This document shows positions 7,610 through 15,743 of a stretch of DNA of 48,788 nt, one piece after another. The notes under the pieces are model-generated. The model made no database searches. It worked only from the letters and a program-made list of their open reading frames with translations, and had not been told where the DNA came from. Made by a program: the position numbers and the translations under genes. Source of the DNA: Nocardioides sp. PD653-B2. Its GTDB lineage: Bacteria > Actinomycetota > Actinomycetes > Propionibacteriales > Nocardioidaceae. The stretch is from assembly GCF_002117935.1 (NCBI RefSeq), contig NZ_BDJE01000006.1, positions 1 through 48,788 of the forward strand, written 5' to 3'. How positions within the stretch are numbered: position 1 is the stretch's first letter; every line of letters starts with the position of its first letter.

Positions 7610-7969
7610 TCACGAGTGTGCGAAGACGCCCAGCTCGTTGCCGGCCGGGTCGGTGAAGTGGAAGCGCCGGCCGCCCGGGAAGGCGTACGGCCCCTCCACC
7701 ACCTCCCCGCCGGCCGCGGTCACGGCGGCGACGCTCGCGTCGAGGTCGTCGGAGTAGATCAGCACCAGGACACCGCCTCGTGAGCCCTCGCGGGCCGCGT
7801 TGAGCCCCCCGACCTCGCCCTCGCCGTCGCTCCACCTGATGCCGGCGTAGTCGGGCCCGTAGTCGTTGAACTCCCAGCCGAACGCCTGCGCGTAGAAGGC
7901 GCGGGTCGGCGCCATGGAGGCGCCGACGTTGATCTCGACGTAGTCGATCGCGTGATGGATGTTCGTCAT
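7610..7969 (-). CDS. VOC (glyoxalase/bleomycin-resistance) superfamily protein
   Basis: 119 residues with the paired beta-alpha-beta-beta-beta pattern of VOC proteins. It begins MTNIHHAIDYVEINV and ends with the typical second-module strand RRFHFTDPAGNELGVF. One VOC module pair, so it would act as a dimer. The position of putative metal ligands (His5/6, Glu in the GNELG strand) is compatible with a metal-dependent enzyme, but the substrate cannot be predicted. It resembles the group often annotated as glyoxalase-like or lactoylglutathione lyase-like proteins. Divergent from serB with 78 bp between starts. Confidence 0.88.
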   Translation of the reverse strand: MTNIHHAIDYVEINVGASMAPTRAFYAQAFGWEFNDYGPDYAGIRWSDGEGEVGGLNAAREGSRGGVLVLIYSDDLDASVAAVTAAGGEVVEGPYAFPGGRRFHFTDPAGNELGVFAHS

Positions 7970-8047
7970 GGCCCCGAACCTACGTCGGGCTTGCGACGTG
8001 GACGTGCGCACGGACAGCGCGCCGACGGGCGATAACCTCAGGCCACC

Positions 8048-9280
8048 ATGACCGACCCGATCACGATGCCCGGCGCCAAGCCGGAGACCCTCCTCATCAC
8101 GCTGTCGGGCAAGGACCGCCCCGGCGTGACGTCGTCGGTGTTCACCGCGCTCTCCGGCGCCGGCCTCGAGGTGCTCGACATCGAGCAGATCGTGCTCCGC
8201 CGGCGGCTGATCCTCGGCGTGCTGGTGACCGCGCCCCGCAACGTGAAGAAGGTGCGGGCCGCGATCGAGGACACCGCCGAGGCGCTCGGGATGAGCGTCG
8301 ACATCGACCGCGGTGTGGGCGACAACAAGTCCCGCCGCGAGGGTCGCTCCCACGTCACGATCATCGGTACGCCGCTGCGTGCGTCCGCCATGGCCGCGAT
8401 CGCCGGGCGGATCGCCGACGCCGGCGCGAACATCGACCGGATCGAGCGGATGGCGCGCTACCCCGTCACCGCCATCGACCTGCACGTCTCCGGCGCCGAC
8501 ACCGGCATGCTCCGCACCGTGCTCGCCGCCGAGGCCGCGGCCCAGGGCGTGGACATCGCGGTCCAACCCGCCAACCTGCTGCGCCGGGGCACCCGCCTGA
8601 TCGTCATGGACGTCGACTCGACCCTGATCCAGGGCGAGGTGATCGAGATGCTCGCGGCACACGCCGGCTGCGAGCCCGAGGTCGCGGCCATCACCGGCGC
8701 GGCGATGCGCGGCGAGCTCGACTTCGAGGCGTCGCTCCGCGCCCGGGTCGCCCTGCTCGCCGGCGTGCCCGCCGTCGCGCTCGACGAGGTGTACGCCGCC
8801 ATCCAGCTCCAGCCCGGCGCCCGGACCCTGGTGCGCACCCTGCGCCGCCTCGGCTATCGCTTCGCGCTCGTCTCCGGGGGCTTCAGCCAGATCACCGACC
8901 GGCTCGCCGAGGACCTCGGCATCCACTTCTCGCGCGCCAACGAGCTCGAGATCGTCGACGGCGTGCTCACCGGCCGGATCGTCGGCGCCGTGGTCGACCG
9001 GGCCGGCAAGGCGAGCGCCCTGCGCGAGTTCGCCGCCGAGATCGGGCTGCCCGACGAGGCGGTGATCGCCATCGGCGACGGCGCCAACGACCTCGACATG
9101 CTCAACGCCGCGGGCCTCGGCATCGCCTACAACGCCAAGCCCGTGGTGCGCGACGCCGCGGACACGTCGGTCAACGTGCCGTACCTCGACGCGATCATGT
9201 ACCTCCTGGGCATCTCCCGCGAGGAGATCGAGGCAGCCGACGCCGAGGCCGGCATCGTCACGCCCTCCCCCCCTGTCTGA
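8048..9280 (+). CDS. serB: Phosphoserine phosphatase with N-terminal ACT domains
   Basis: A 410-residue enzyme for the last step of L-serine synthesis (phosphoserine to serine). Two ACT-like regulatory modules occupy about residues 14-90 and 100-175, a layout known from mycobacterial SerB2. The HAD phosphatase domain follows, with motif I DVDST (188-192), motif II Ser in ALVSGGFS (about 276), the Lys in DRAGKASAL (about 321) and motif III GDGANDLDML (343-352). All catalytic residues are present. ACT domains in this class confer amino-acid control, plausibly serine feedback. It converges with the sixA-type gene with only 5 bp between stops, and no dedicated terminator is seen there. Confidence 0.96.
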   Translation: MTDPITMPGAKPETLLITLSGKDRPGVTSSVFTALSGAGLEVLDIEQIVLRRRLILGVLVTAPRNVKKVRAAIEDTAEALGMSVDIDRGVGDNKSRREGRSHVTIIGTPLRASAMAAIAGRIADAGANIDRIERMARYPVTAIDLHVSGADTGMLRTVLAAEAAAQGVDIAVQPANLLRRGTRLIVMDVDSTLIQGEVIEMLAAHAGCEPEVAAITGAAMRGELDFEASLRARVALLAGVPAVALDEVYAAIQLQPGARTLVRTLRRLGYRFALVSGGFSQITDRLAEDLGIHFSRANELEIVDGVLTGRIVGAVVDRAGKASALREFAAEIGLPDEAVIAIGDGANDLDMLNAAGLGIAYNAKPVVRDAADTSVNVPYLDAIMYLLGISREEIEAADAEAGIVTPSPPV

Positions 9281-9285
9281 GCAGG

Positions 9286-9786
9286 TCAGCCGCGCCCGAC
9301 GTGGAAGGCGACCAGCCGAGCCGTGCCCGCGGCGAGGTCGGCCCACGACCCGTCGTACTCGAAGACCGCGACCGCGCTCGTGGGGTACCCGGAGGCCATC
9401 TCGGAGGCCAGCTCGTCGTCGCCGTCCCCGTCGTCGAGCAGCTGCGCGACCACGGCCATGGTCGGGTTGTGACCGATCACCAGGAGCCGGCGCACGTCGT
9501 CGTCGACCAGGCGCACCAGGTCGAGCGCGGAGTCCGGGCCGGCGGCGTACAGGCCACGGTCGAGGTCCGGGTCGAGGTCCCAGTCGGCTCCCCCGGCGAC
9601 GCTCTCCCACGTCTCGCGGGTCCGCAGCGCGGCGGAGACCAGCGCGTGGTCGGGCTCGAAACCCGCCGCGGCCAGCCAGGCACCCGCGGCCGCGGCGTCC
9701 CGGTGCCCGCGCTCCGCGAGCGGCCGCTCGAAGTCGGTCGGCCCCTGTTCCGCCTTCGCGTGCCTCATCACCGCGATGCTCCTCAC
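9286..9786 (-). CDS. SixA-type histidine phosphatase
   Basis: 166 residues of the histidine phosphatase (phosphoglycerate mutase-like) superfamily in the short SixA form. The catalytic His9 is in the RHA motif (VMRHAKAEQ), and the second conserved His is in LLVIGHNPTM. Conserved Arg residues occur in SAALRTRETWE. SixA removes phosphate from phosphohistidine on phosphotransfer proteins in E. coli; the substrate here is unknown. GTG 9786 (protein starting MRSIAVMRHAK) fits family length. Its start is only 34 bp from the divergent cyanophycinase gene, so the two promoters must overlap. Confidence 0.9.
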   Translation of the reverse strand: MRSIAVMRHAKAEQGPTDFERPLAERGHRDAAAAGAWLAAAGFEPDHALVSAALRTRETWESVAGGADWDLDPDLDRGLYAAGPDSALDLVRLVDDDVRRLLVIGHNPTMAVVAQLLDDGDGDDELASEMASGYPTSAVAVFEYDGSWADLAAGTARLVAFHVGRG

Positions 9787-9820
9787 GACGCCCACTGTCC
9801 CAGCCGCTAGCCTCGCTGTC

Positions 9821-10807
9821 ATGCCCAGGGGACCTCTCATGATCATCGGCGGCGCCGAGGACAAGCTCGGCAAGCGCGCGGTCCTCGGTGAGTTCGTCGC
9901 CGCCAGCGGTGGGAGCGAGGCTCGGATCGCCGTGATCCCGACCGCGTCGTCGCTCGGGTCCGAGGTGGTCGAGCTGTACGACGCGGTCTTCCGCAAGCTC
10001 GGCGCGGCCGAGGTGATCGCCGTACGCCCCGAGACCCGCGCGGACGCCCACGACGAGAACCTGGTCGAGCAGCTGGCCAAGGCGACCGGCATCTTCATGA
10101 CCGGCGGCAACCAGCTCAAGCTGTCGAGCGTGGTCGCAGGCACCCCCCTCGGCGACGCCATCGTCGAGGCGCACCGCACGGGCGTGGTCGTCGGCGGCAC
10201 GTCGGCCGGTGCGAGCATCCAGTCGAGCCACATGGTGGCGTTCGGTGTCGGCGGCGCGACCCCCAAGCAGCGGATGACCCAGGTCGCCGGCGGGCTCGGC
10301 CTGCTCCAGTCGTCGGTCATCGACCAGCACTTCGACCAGCGCAACCGCTACGGCCGGCTGCTGATGATCGTCGCCCAGTCCCCCTCCCTGCTCGGCATCG
10401 GCGTCGACGAGGACACCGCCGCCGTGGTCGAGGACACCCTCGTCGACGGCGAGGAGCACGAGGTGCTCAGGGTGATCGGCAAGGGCTCGGTCACGGTCAT
10501 GGACCCGTCCCGGATCGTGACCAACGCCCACGAGGCGAAGCGGTCGTCACCCCTGCTCGCCTCGGGCGTCGTGCTGCACGTGCTGCCCGGCGGATCGGCG
10601 TTCGACCTGACGACCCGCAGCCTGATCCCCGCGGCCGCGGTGCCCGACGCGGCGGAGGCGGCGGAGATGGCCGAGGCGGGCCGCGATCTCAGACAGATGG
10701 CCCGTGACATCGCGGCGGGCGACGTCTCCCCCACCACCCTGCGCCGCCGGCTCGCCCGCGGGCGCAAGCCCCACGACTCGCACTCGGACGGAACCATTCA
10801 TGAGTGA
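9821..10807 (+). CDS. cphB: Cyanophycinase (serine peptidase family S51)
   Basis: A 328-residue protein that should hydrolyse cyanophycin (multi-L-arginyl-poly-L-aspartate) to beta-Asp-Arg dipeptides. The nucleophile Ser128 sits in GGTSAGAS, and the downstream VIDQHFDQRNR segment (about 167-177) carries the conserved His170. The N-terminal GGAEDKLG is typical of CphB. The C-terminal 60 residues are a helical extension (AAEAAEMAEAGRDLRQMARD). No signal peptide, so it is an intracellular cyanophycinase. Its stop overlaps the cphA start by 8 bp, indicating translational coupling of breakdown and synthesis genes. An upstream in-frame start at 9776 exists but would run into the divergent gene. Confidence 0.94.
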   Translation: MPRGPLMIIGGAEDKLGKRAVLGEFVAASGGSEARIAVIPTASSLGSEVVELYDAVFRKLGAAEVIAVRPETRADAHDENLVEQLAKATGIFMTGGNQLKLSSVVAGTPLGDAIVEAHRTGVVVGGTSAGASIQSSHMVAFGVGGATPKQRMTQVAGGLGLLQSSVIDQHFDQRNRYGRLLMIVAQSPSLLGIGVDEDTAAVVEDTLVDGEEHEVLRVIGKGSVTVMDPSRIVTNAHEAKRSSPLLASGVVLHVLPGGSAFDLTTRSLIPAAAVPDAAEAAEMAEAGRDLRQMARDIAAGDVSPTTLRRRLARGRKPHDSHSDGTIHE

Positions 10808-13574
10808 ACGCCCCACCCCCGACCTGACCATCCTCGAGACCCGCGTCTACCGCGGCGCCAACGTGTGGTCCTACGAGAAGGCCATCCACCTCGTCGTCGA
10901 CCTCGGTGTGCTCGAGAAGTTCCCCACCAACACGATCCCCGGGTTCACCGACAACCTCCTGGAGATGCTGCCCGGTCTGCGCCAGCACTCCTGCTCCCGC
11001 GGACGCCGTGGCGGTTTCGTCGAGCGGCTCAACGAGGGCACCTGGCTCGGCCACGTCGCCGAGCACACCGCGCTCGCGCTCGAGCAGGTCGTCGGCCACG
11101 ACATCCGGCGCGGCAAGACCCGCCAGGTCAAGGGCCGCCCGGGCGTCTACAACGTCATCTACGGGTACGCCGACGAGCAGGTCGGCCTGGCAGCGGGGCG
11201 GCTCGCCGTGCGCCTCGTCAACCACCTCGTCGAGGCCGACCCCGAGTTCGACTGGGAGGCCGAGCTCGAGTCCTACATCCTGCGCGCCGAGCGCACCGCC
11301 TTCGGGCCGTCGACGCAGGCGATCCTCGACGAGGCGGTCTCACGCGACATCCCGTGGCTGCGGCTCAACCAGCACTCGCTCGTCCAGCTCGGTCACGGTG
11401 CCCACGCGAAGCGGATCCGCGCCACCATGACGTCCGAGACGAGCTCGATCGCCGTCGACATCGCCTCCGACAAGGACCTCACGACGACGCTGCTGGGCGC
11501 TGCGGGGCTCCCCGTGCCCAAGCAGGAGATGATGCGCAGCGTCGACCAGGCCGTCCGCGCGGCCGAGCGGATCGGCTACCCCGTCGTGCTCAAGCCGCTG
11601 GACGGCAACCACGGGCGCGGCGTGATCCTCGACAACGAGAACGAGGCCGACGTCCGTGCGGCGTTCGAGATCGCGAAGGCCGAGTCCCGGCGCGGCATCG
11701 TCCTGGTCGAGTCGCAGATCGTCGGGAAGGACTACCGCTGCCTGATCATCGACGGCCGGATGGCCGCGATCGCGGAGCGCGTCCCCGCATCGGTCACCGG
11801 CGACGGCACCAGCACCGTCGAGCAGCTGGTCGAGCTCGCGAACGCCGACCCGCGCCGCGGCGTCGGCCACGAGAAGGTCCTCACCCGGATCAAGGTCGAC
11901 GAGGCCGCGGTCCAGCTGGTCCGCGATCAGGGCTTCGCGCTCGACGACGTGCCACCGGAGGGTACGACGGTCAAGCTCGCCCTCACCGGCAACATGTCGA
12001 CCGGGGGCATCTCCATCGACCGCACGCTCGAGGCGCACCCCGAGAACGTCGAGATCGCCGAGGAGGCGGCCCGGATGATCGGGCTCGACATCGCCGGCAT
12101 CGACTTCATCTGCCCCGACATCACCGAGCCGGTCCGCGAGACCGGCGGCGCGATCTGCGAGGTCAACGCCGCGCCCGGCTTCCGGATGCACACGCACCCG
12201 ACGATCGGCGAGCCGCAGTTCATCGCCAAGCCGGTCGTCGACATGCTCTTCCCGCCCGGCGCTCCGTCACGGATCCCGATCGTGGCCGTCACCGGCACCA
12301 ACGGCAAGACGACCACCTCGCGGATGATCTCCCACATCTTCAAGGGCATGGGCCGCAAGGTCGGCATGACCTCGACCGACGGCGTCGTGATCGACGAACG
12401 GCTGCTGATCCGCTCCGACGCGTCCGGGCCGCGGTCGGCGCGGATGGTCCTGCAGAACCCGCGCGTCGACTTCGCGGTCTTCGAGGTCGCCCGGGGCGGC
12501 ATCCTGCGCGAGGGACTCGGCTACGAGCGCAACGACGTCGCGGTGGTCCTCAACGTCCAGCCCGACCACCTCGGCCTGCGCGGCATCGACACCGTCGAGC
12601 AGCTCGCCGACGTGAAGGCCGTCCTCGTCGAGGCGGTGCCCCGCGACGGGCACGCCGTGCTGAACGCCGACGACCCGCTGGTGCGCGAGATGCGCCGCCG
12701 CTGCTCGGGACAGGTCGTCTGGTTCTCGATGGAGGAGCCGGGCAGCGAGACCCGCGACATGATCGACGCCCACTGCCGCCGCGGCGGCAAGGCGTTGGTG
12801 CTCGAGCCGTCGGAGCGCGGCGAGATGATCGTCGTCAAGCACGGCCGTCGCGAGATGCAGCTGGCCTGGACCCACCTCCTCCCGGCCACCTTCAGCGGCC
12901 GGGCCCGGATGAACGTCCAGAACTCCCTGGCCGCCGCGGCCGCGGCGTTCGCCGCCGGCGCGCCGCTCCACGACATCCGCCAGGGCCTGCGCACGTTCTC
13001 CACCAACTACTACCTGTCCCCCGGCCGCCTCAACGAGGTCGACGTCGACGGCGTGAACGTGATCGTCGACTACTGCCACAACGCGCCCGGCATGAAGATG
13101 CTCGGCGACTTCGTCGACCGGGTCGGCGAGTCGCTGGAGTCGTCCCACGAGCTGGCCCGGCCGTCGCGGATCGGCATCATCGCGACCGCGGGCGACCGGC
13201 GCGACCAGGACATGGTCGAGCTCGGCCACATCGCGGCCCAGCACTTCGACGTGGTCGTCGTCCGCGAGGACACCCAGCTGCGGGGCCGCGAGCGGGGCGA
13301 GGTCTCCGTGCTGGTGGCGGAGGGCGTGCGCGCAGCGATGGCCGAGGGCACCCGCTGCAAGCAGCTGGAGGTCGTCGTCGACGAGCTCGACGCCGTCCGG
13401 CACGCGCTCTCGCGGGCCAACCGCGGCGACCTGGTGGTCGTCTGCGTGGACAAGCACGCCGAGGTGATGGCCGAGCTCGAGTCCTGGTCGCACCAGGCCC
13501 AGCCCGGCTCCGGCGCCAACGCCGACTCCCCCGCCGCCGACCCCGACTACGCGCCCGCGCCGACGGAAGGCTGA
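10800..13574 (+). CDS. cphA: Cyanophycin synthetase
   Basis: A 924-residue enzyme that builds the Asp backbone and adds Arg to Asp side chains, using ATP at two sites. Three regions are seen: an N-terminal domain (about 1-205, starting at RVYRGANVWSYEKAIHLVVD), an ATP-grasp domain (about 210-485, with KPLDGNHGRGV at 265-275 and the CEVNAAPGFRMH metal/ATP segment at about 453-464), and a Mur ligase-like domain (about 490-880, P-loop GTNGKTTT at 499-506, then VARGGILREGLG and QPDHLGLRGIDTVEQL). All hallmark motifs are intact, so an active enzyme is expected. It overlaps cphB at the start and a cupin gene at the stop (TGATG). ATG 10800 matches the CphA N-terminus. Confidence 0.95.
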   Translation: MSERPTPDLTILETRVYRGANVWSYEKAIHLVVDLGVLEKFPTNTIPGFTDNLLEMLPGLRQHSCSRGRRGGFVERLNEGTWLGHVAEHTALALEQVVGHDIRRGKTRQVKGRPGVYNVIYGYADEQVGLAAGRLAVRLVNHLVEADPEFDWEAELESYILRAERTAFGPSTQAILDEAVSRDIPWLRLNQHSLVQLGHGAHAKRIRATMTSETSSIAVDIASDKDLTTTLLGAAGLPVPKQEMMRSVDQAVRAAERIGYPVVLKPLDGNHGRGVILDNENEADVRAAFEIAKAESRRGIVLVESQIVGKDYRCLIIDGRMAAIAERVPASVTGDGTSTVEQLVELANADPRRGVGHEKVLTRIKVDEAAVQLVRDQGFALDDVPPEGTTVKLALTGNMSTGGISIDRTLEAHPENVEIAEEAARMIGLDIAGIDFICPDITEPVRETGGAICEVNAAPGFRMHTHPTIGEPQFIAKPVVDMLFPPGAPSRIPIVAVTGTNGKTTTSRMISHIFKGMGRKVGMTSTDGVVIDERLLIRSDASGPRSARMVLQNPRVDFAVFEVARGGILREGLGYERNDVAVVLNVQPDHLGLRGIDTVEQLADVKAVLVEAVPRDGHAVLNADDPLVREMRRRCSGQVVWFSMEEPGSETRDMIDAHCRRGGKALVLEPSERGEMIVVKHGRREMQLAWTHLLPATFSGRARMNVQNSLAAAAAAFAAGAPLHDIRQGLRTFSTNYYLSPGRLNEVDVDGVNVIVDYCHNAPGMKMLGDFVDRVGESLESSHELARPSRIGIIATAGDRRDQDMVELGHIAAQHFDVVVVREDTQLRGRERGEVSVLVAEGVRAAMAEGTRCKQLEVVVDELDAVRHALSRANRGDLVVVCVDKHAEVMAELESWSHQAQPGSGANADSPAADPDYAPAPTEG

Positions 13575-13912
13575 TGCGGGTCCTCTCGCTGGAAGGCTTC
13601 CCCGGCCGACCGAACGACGCGCACGACAGCTCGGGCTTCAGCGTGGGCGCCTTCGGCCTGGTCGCCGACGCCCACCTGGTCGTCGTACGTCTGAAGGCGG
13701 GTGGAGTGATCGGCCGGCACCCGGCCCAGGGCCGCCAGGTCCTCGCCGTCCTCGTCGGCGACGCGATCGTCTCCGGCTCGTACGGCGACCCGGTGGCGAT
13801 CGGTCCGGGTCAGGTCGCGATCTGGGAGCCGTACGAGGAGCACGAGACCCGCTCCGAGACCGGTCTGACCGCACTGGTGATCGAGGGCGACCTCGACGTC
13901 ACGTCGAGCTGA
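13574..13912 (+). CDS. Small cupin-like protein downstream of cphA
   Basis: 112 residues forming a single cupin-type beta barrel: a GGVIGRHPA motif-1 region (His at about 49), a QVLAVLVGDAIVSG turn, and PGQVAIWEPYEEHET (motif-2 region with Glu/His). Its start codon overlaps the cphA stop (TGATG), so it is almost certainly co-expressed with cphA. Cupins of this size are often small-molecule binding or metal-binding sensors. A link to arginine, aspartate or polymer metabolism is an inference from position only. Confidence 0.8.
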   Translation: MRVLSLEGFPGRPNDAHDSSGFSVGAFGLVADAHLVVVRLKAGGVIGRHPAQGRQVLAVLVGDAIVSGSYGDPVAIGPGQVAIWEPYEEHETRSETGLTALVIEGDLDVTSS

Positions 13913-13973
13913 GCCCGGGGTCGGATGCGGCCGGAAATGACTGGGTTCCGACTCGGCGAATCGAGCACGCCGC

Positions 13974-13994
13974 CACGGCTTCGCCGTGCATAAT
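13974..13994 (+). promoter_or_regulatory. Hairpin and possible -10 box upstream of the SpoIIE phosphatase
   Basis: CACGGC-TTC-GCCGTG (13974-13988) forms a six-pair hairpin directly followed by CATAAT (13989-13994), which resembles a -10 element about 60 bp before the GTG at 14057. It could be the cphBA-cupin transcript end, a promoter, or both. No convincing -35 box was seen. Confidence 0.25.
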
Positions 13995-14056
13995 CAGCGA
14001 CCCGAGGGCATCCCACTGGGCCCGTCACGTGCAGCCCGGAACCTGGAGGAGCCACC

Positions 14057-15742
14057 GTGCAGCGCTACACCGACGAGCTCCAGCTGCTCCACGCGCTGAG
14101 CCTCGCGCTGCTCGCCACCGACGCCAGCGGGGCCGTCACCTTCGCCAACGAGGCCGCGGACGAGATCTTCGCCCGGAGCGACGAGGAGCTGGTCGGTCGC
14201 GTGGTCACCGACCTGGTCGGCCTCGACGACGACCCGGAGGAGACCCTCCCGCTGACCGCCGTGCTCGGCGGCACCAGCTGGCGCGGCGACCTCACGGTTC
14301 GCCGTCCCGGCGGCGACAGCCTCGTGGCTGCGGCGTCGGCCACGCCGATCCGCGACGCCGAGGGCACGGTCATCGGCGCCATCATCGGCCTCGAGGACAT
14401 GACCGACATCCGCCGCGCCGAGGCCGAGGCACTCGAGAGCGAGACCCGGCTGCGCCTCGCACATGCGGCCGCCGAGCTCGGCACCTGGCACTGGAACGCC
14501 CTCGACGGCACCAACGTGTGGGACGAGCAGATGCACCACATCTACGGTCTCCCGCAGGGCGGCTTCGACGGCACCTGGGACGCGTGGGTGGCCAGCATCC
14601 ATCCGGACGACCAGCCCGAGGCCATGGCGATCGTGGCCACGGCGATGGAGGAGCGCTCGACGTACGTGCTGCGCAACCGGATCGTGCGACCCGACGGCCG
14701 GCCGACGTGGATCGAGGCGCACGGCAAGGTCCTCGTCGACGCCGACGGCAACCCGGCCGGCACGATCGGGTGCGTCCAGGACGTCACCGCCCGCGTCGAG
14801 ATGCAGCAGCGCCAGGACGACGCCGCTGCGCGGGCGCTGCTGCTCCAGCAGGTGACCGCGGACTTCTCCGAGGCGCTGACCCCCGAGCAGGTCGCCCACG
14901 TCCACGAGGCCAGCCTCGAACGGGTCCGGGCGATCGTGGGCGACCAAGCCGTGTCGAAGGAGGACGAGCAGCTGCTCGACACCCTCGCCTCCCAGCGGGC
15001 GATCGCCGAGGCCCGTGCCGAGCTCTTCCGGCACACCACCTCGATCTCCGAGGAGCTCCAGTCCAGCCTGGCCGCGAGCCCGCTGCCGAGGATGGAGCGG
15101 TTCGAGATCGCGGCGTACTACGCACCCGGCGGCGACGACCTCGAGCAGGTGGGCGGTGACTGGTACGACGCGCTCGCGACCCCGACCGGAGGGCTGGTGC
15201 TCGTCGTCGGCGACGTGATGGGCCGCGGCGTGCGCGCCGCCACCACGATGATCCACGTGCGCGCCGGAATCCGTGGTCTGCTGACCGTCGAGTCGTCCCC
15301 GGCGGCGCTGCTCCAGGCAGCCGACCACATGATCGTGCGGGACGCGCCGGAGCAGTTCGTCACCGCTGCCGCCCTGAGGCTTGAGCCGGAGACCGGCACG
15401 CTCGACCTGTGCAACGCGGGGCACGTGCCGCTGCTGGTGGTGCGGCCCGACGGGACCGCCACCGTCGTCGCCGACGGCTCCGGGGCCCCGCTGGGCGTCG
15501 TGCCCCGCCTCGAGCGCACCTCCCACCAGGTCACGGTGGAGCCGGGCTCGGTCGTGGTCCTGGTGACCGACGGCGTCGTCGAGTCCCGCGACCACGACAT
15601 CGACGCAGGGATCGAGCGGCTCCGTCGACGCGCCGCCGAGCTGGCCCGGAGGCCCCTCGACGAGCTGGTCGACGGCCTCGCCTCGCTGGCCGACGAGCAC
15701 CTGCGCGACGACGTCACGGTGGTCGCGGCGCGGCTGCGCTGA
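14057..15742 (+). CDS. PAS-PAS-SpoIIE (PP2C-type) serine/threonine phosphatase
   Basis: 561 residues: PAS 1 (about 10-118), PAS 2 (about 130-248, with FDGTWDAWVASIHPDD typical of the PAS_3 type), a short linker (about 258-325), and a SpoIIE/PP2C phosphatase domain (about 345-561). Metal-binding motifs are VGGDWYD (365-371), GDVMGRG (385-391), CNAGHVPL, LVTDGVVESRD and the terminal DDVTVVAARL. Such proteins dephosphorylate anti-sigma factor antagonists in partner-switching control. The linker matches only the beginning and end of the GAF domain that usually sits here, so the GAF core seems deleted. A GGAGG ribosome-binding site precedes the GTG start. It converges with the Mur ligase gene with 1 bp between stops. 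Confidence 0.92.
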   Translation: MQRYTDELQLLHALSLALLATDASGAVTFANEAADEIFARSDEELVGRVVTDLVGLDDDPEETLPLTAVLGGTSWRGDLTVRRPGGDSLVAAASATPIRDAEGTVIGAIIGLEDMTDIRRAEAEALESETRLRLAHAAAELGTWHWNALDGTNVWDEQMHHIYGLPQGGFDGTWDAWVASIHPDDQPEAMAIVATAMEERSTYVLRNRIVRPDGRPTWIEAHGKVLVDADGNPAGTIGCVQDVTARVEMQQRQDDAAARALLLQQVTADFSEALTPEQVAHVHEASLERVRAIVGDQAVSKEDEQLLDTLASQRAIAEARAELFRHTTSISEELQSSLAASPLPRMERFEIAAYYAPGGDDLEQVGGDWYDALATPTGGLVLVVGDVMGRGVRAATTMIHVRAGIRGLLTVESSPAALLQAADHMIVRDAPEQFVTAAALRLEPETGTLDLCNAGHVPLLVVRPDGTATVVADGSGAPLGVVPRLERTSHQVTVEPGSVVVLVTDGVVESRDHDIDAGIERLRRRAAELARRPLDELVDGLASLADEHLRDDVTVVAARLR

Positions 15743-15743
15743 C

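Noticed and set aside
7970..10531. Long minus-strand open frame extending upstream from the VOC gene through serB and cphB
   Set aside because: Only the last 119 codons (VOC protein) are protein-like; the remainder is antisense to serB and cyanophycinase.
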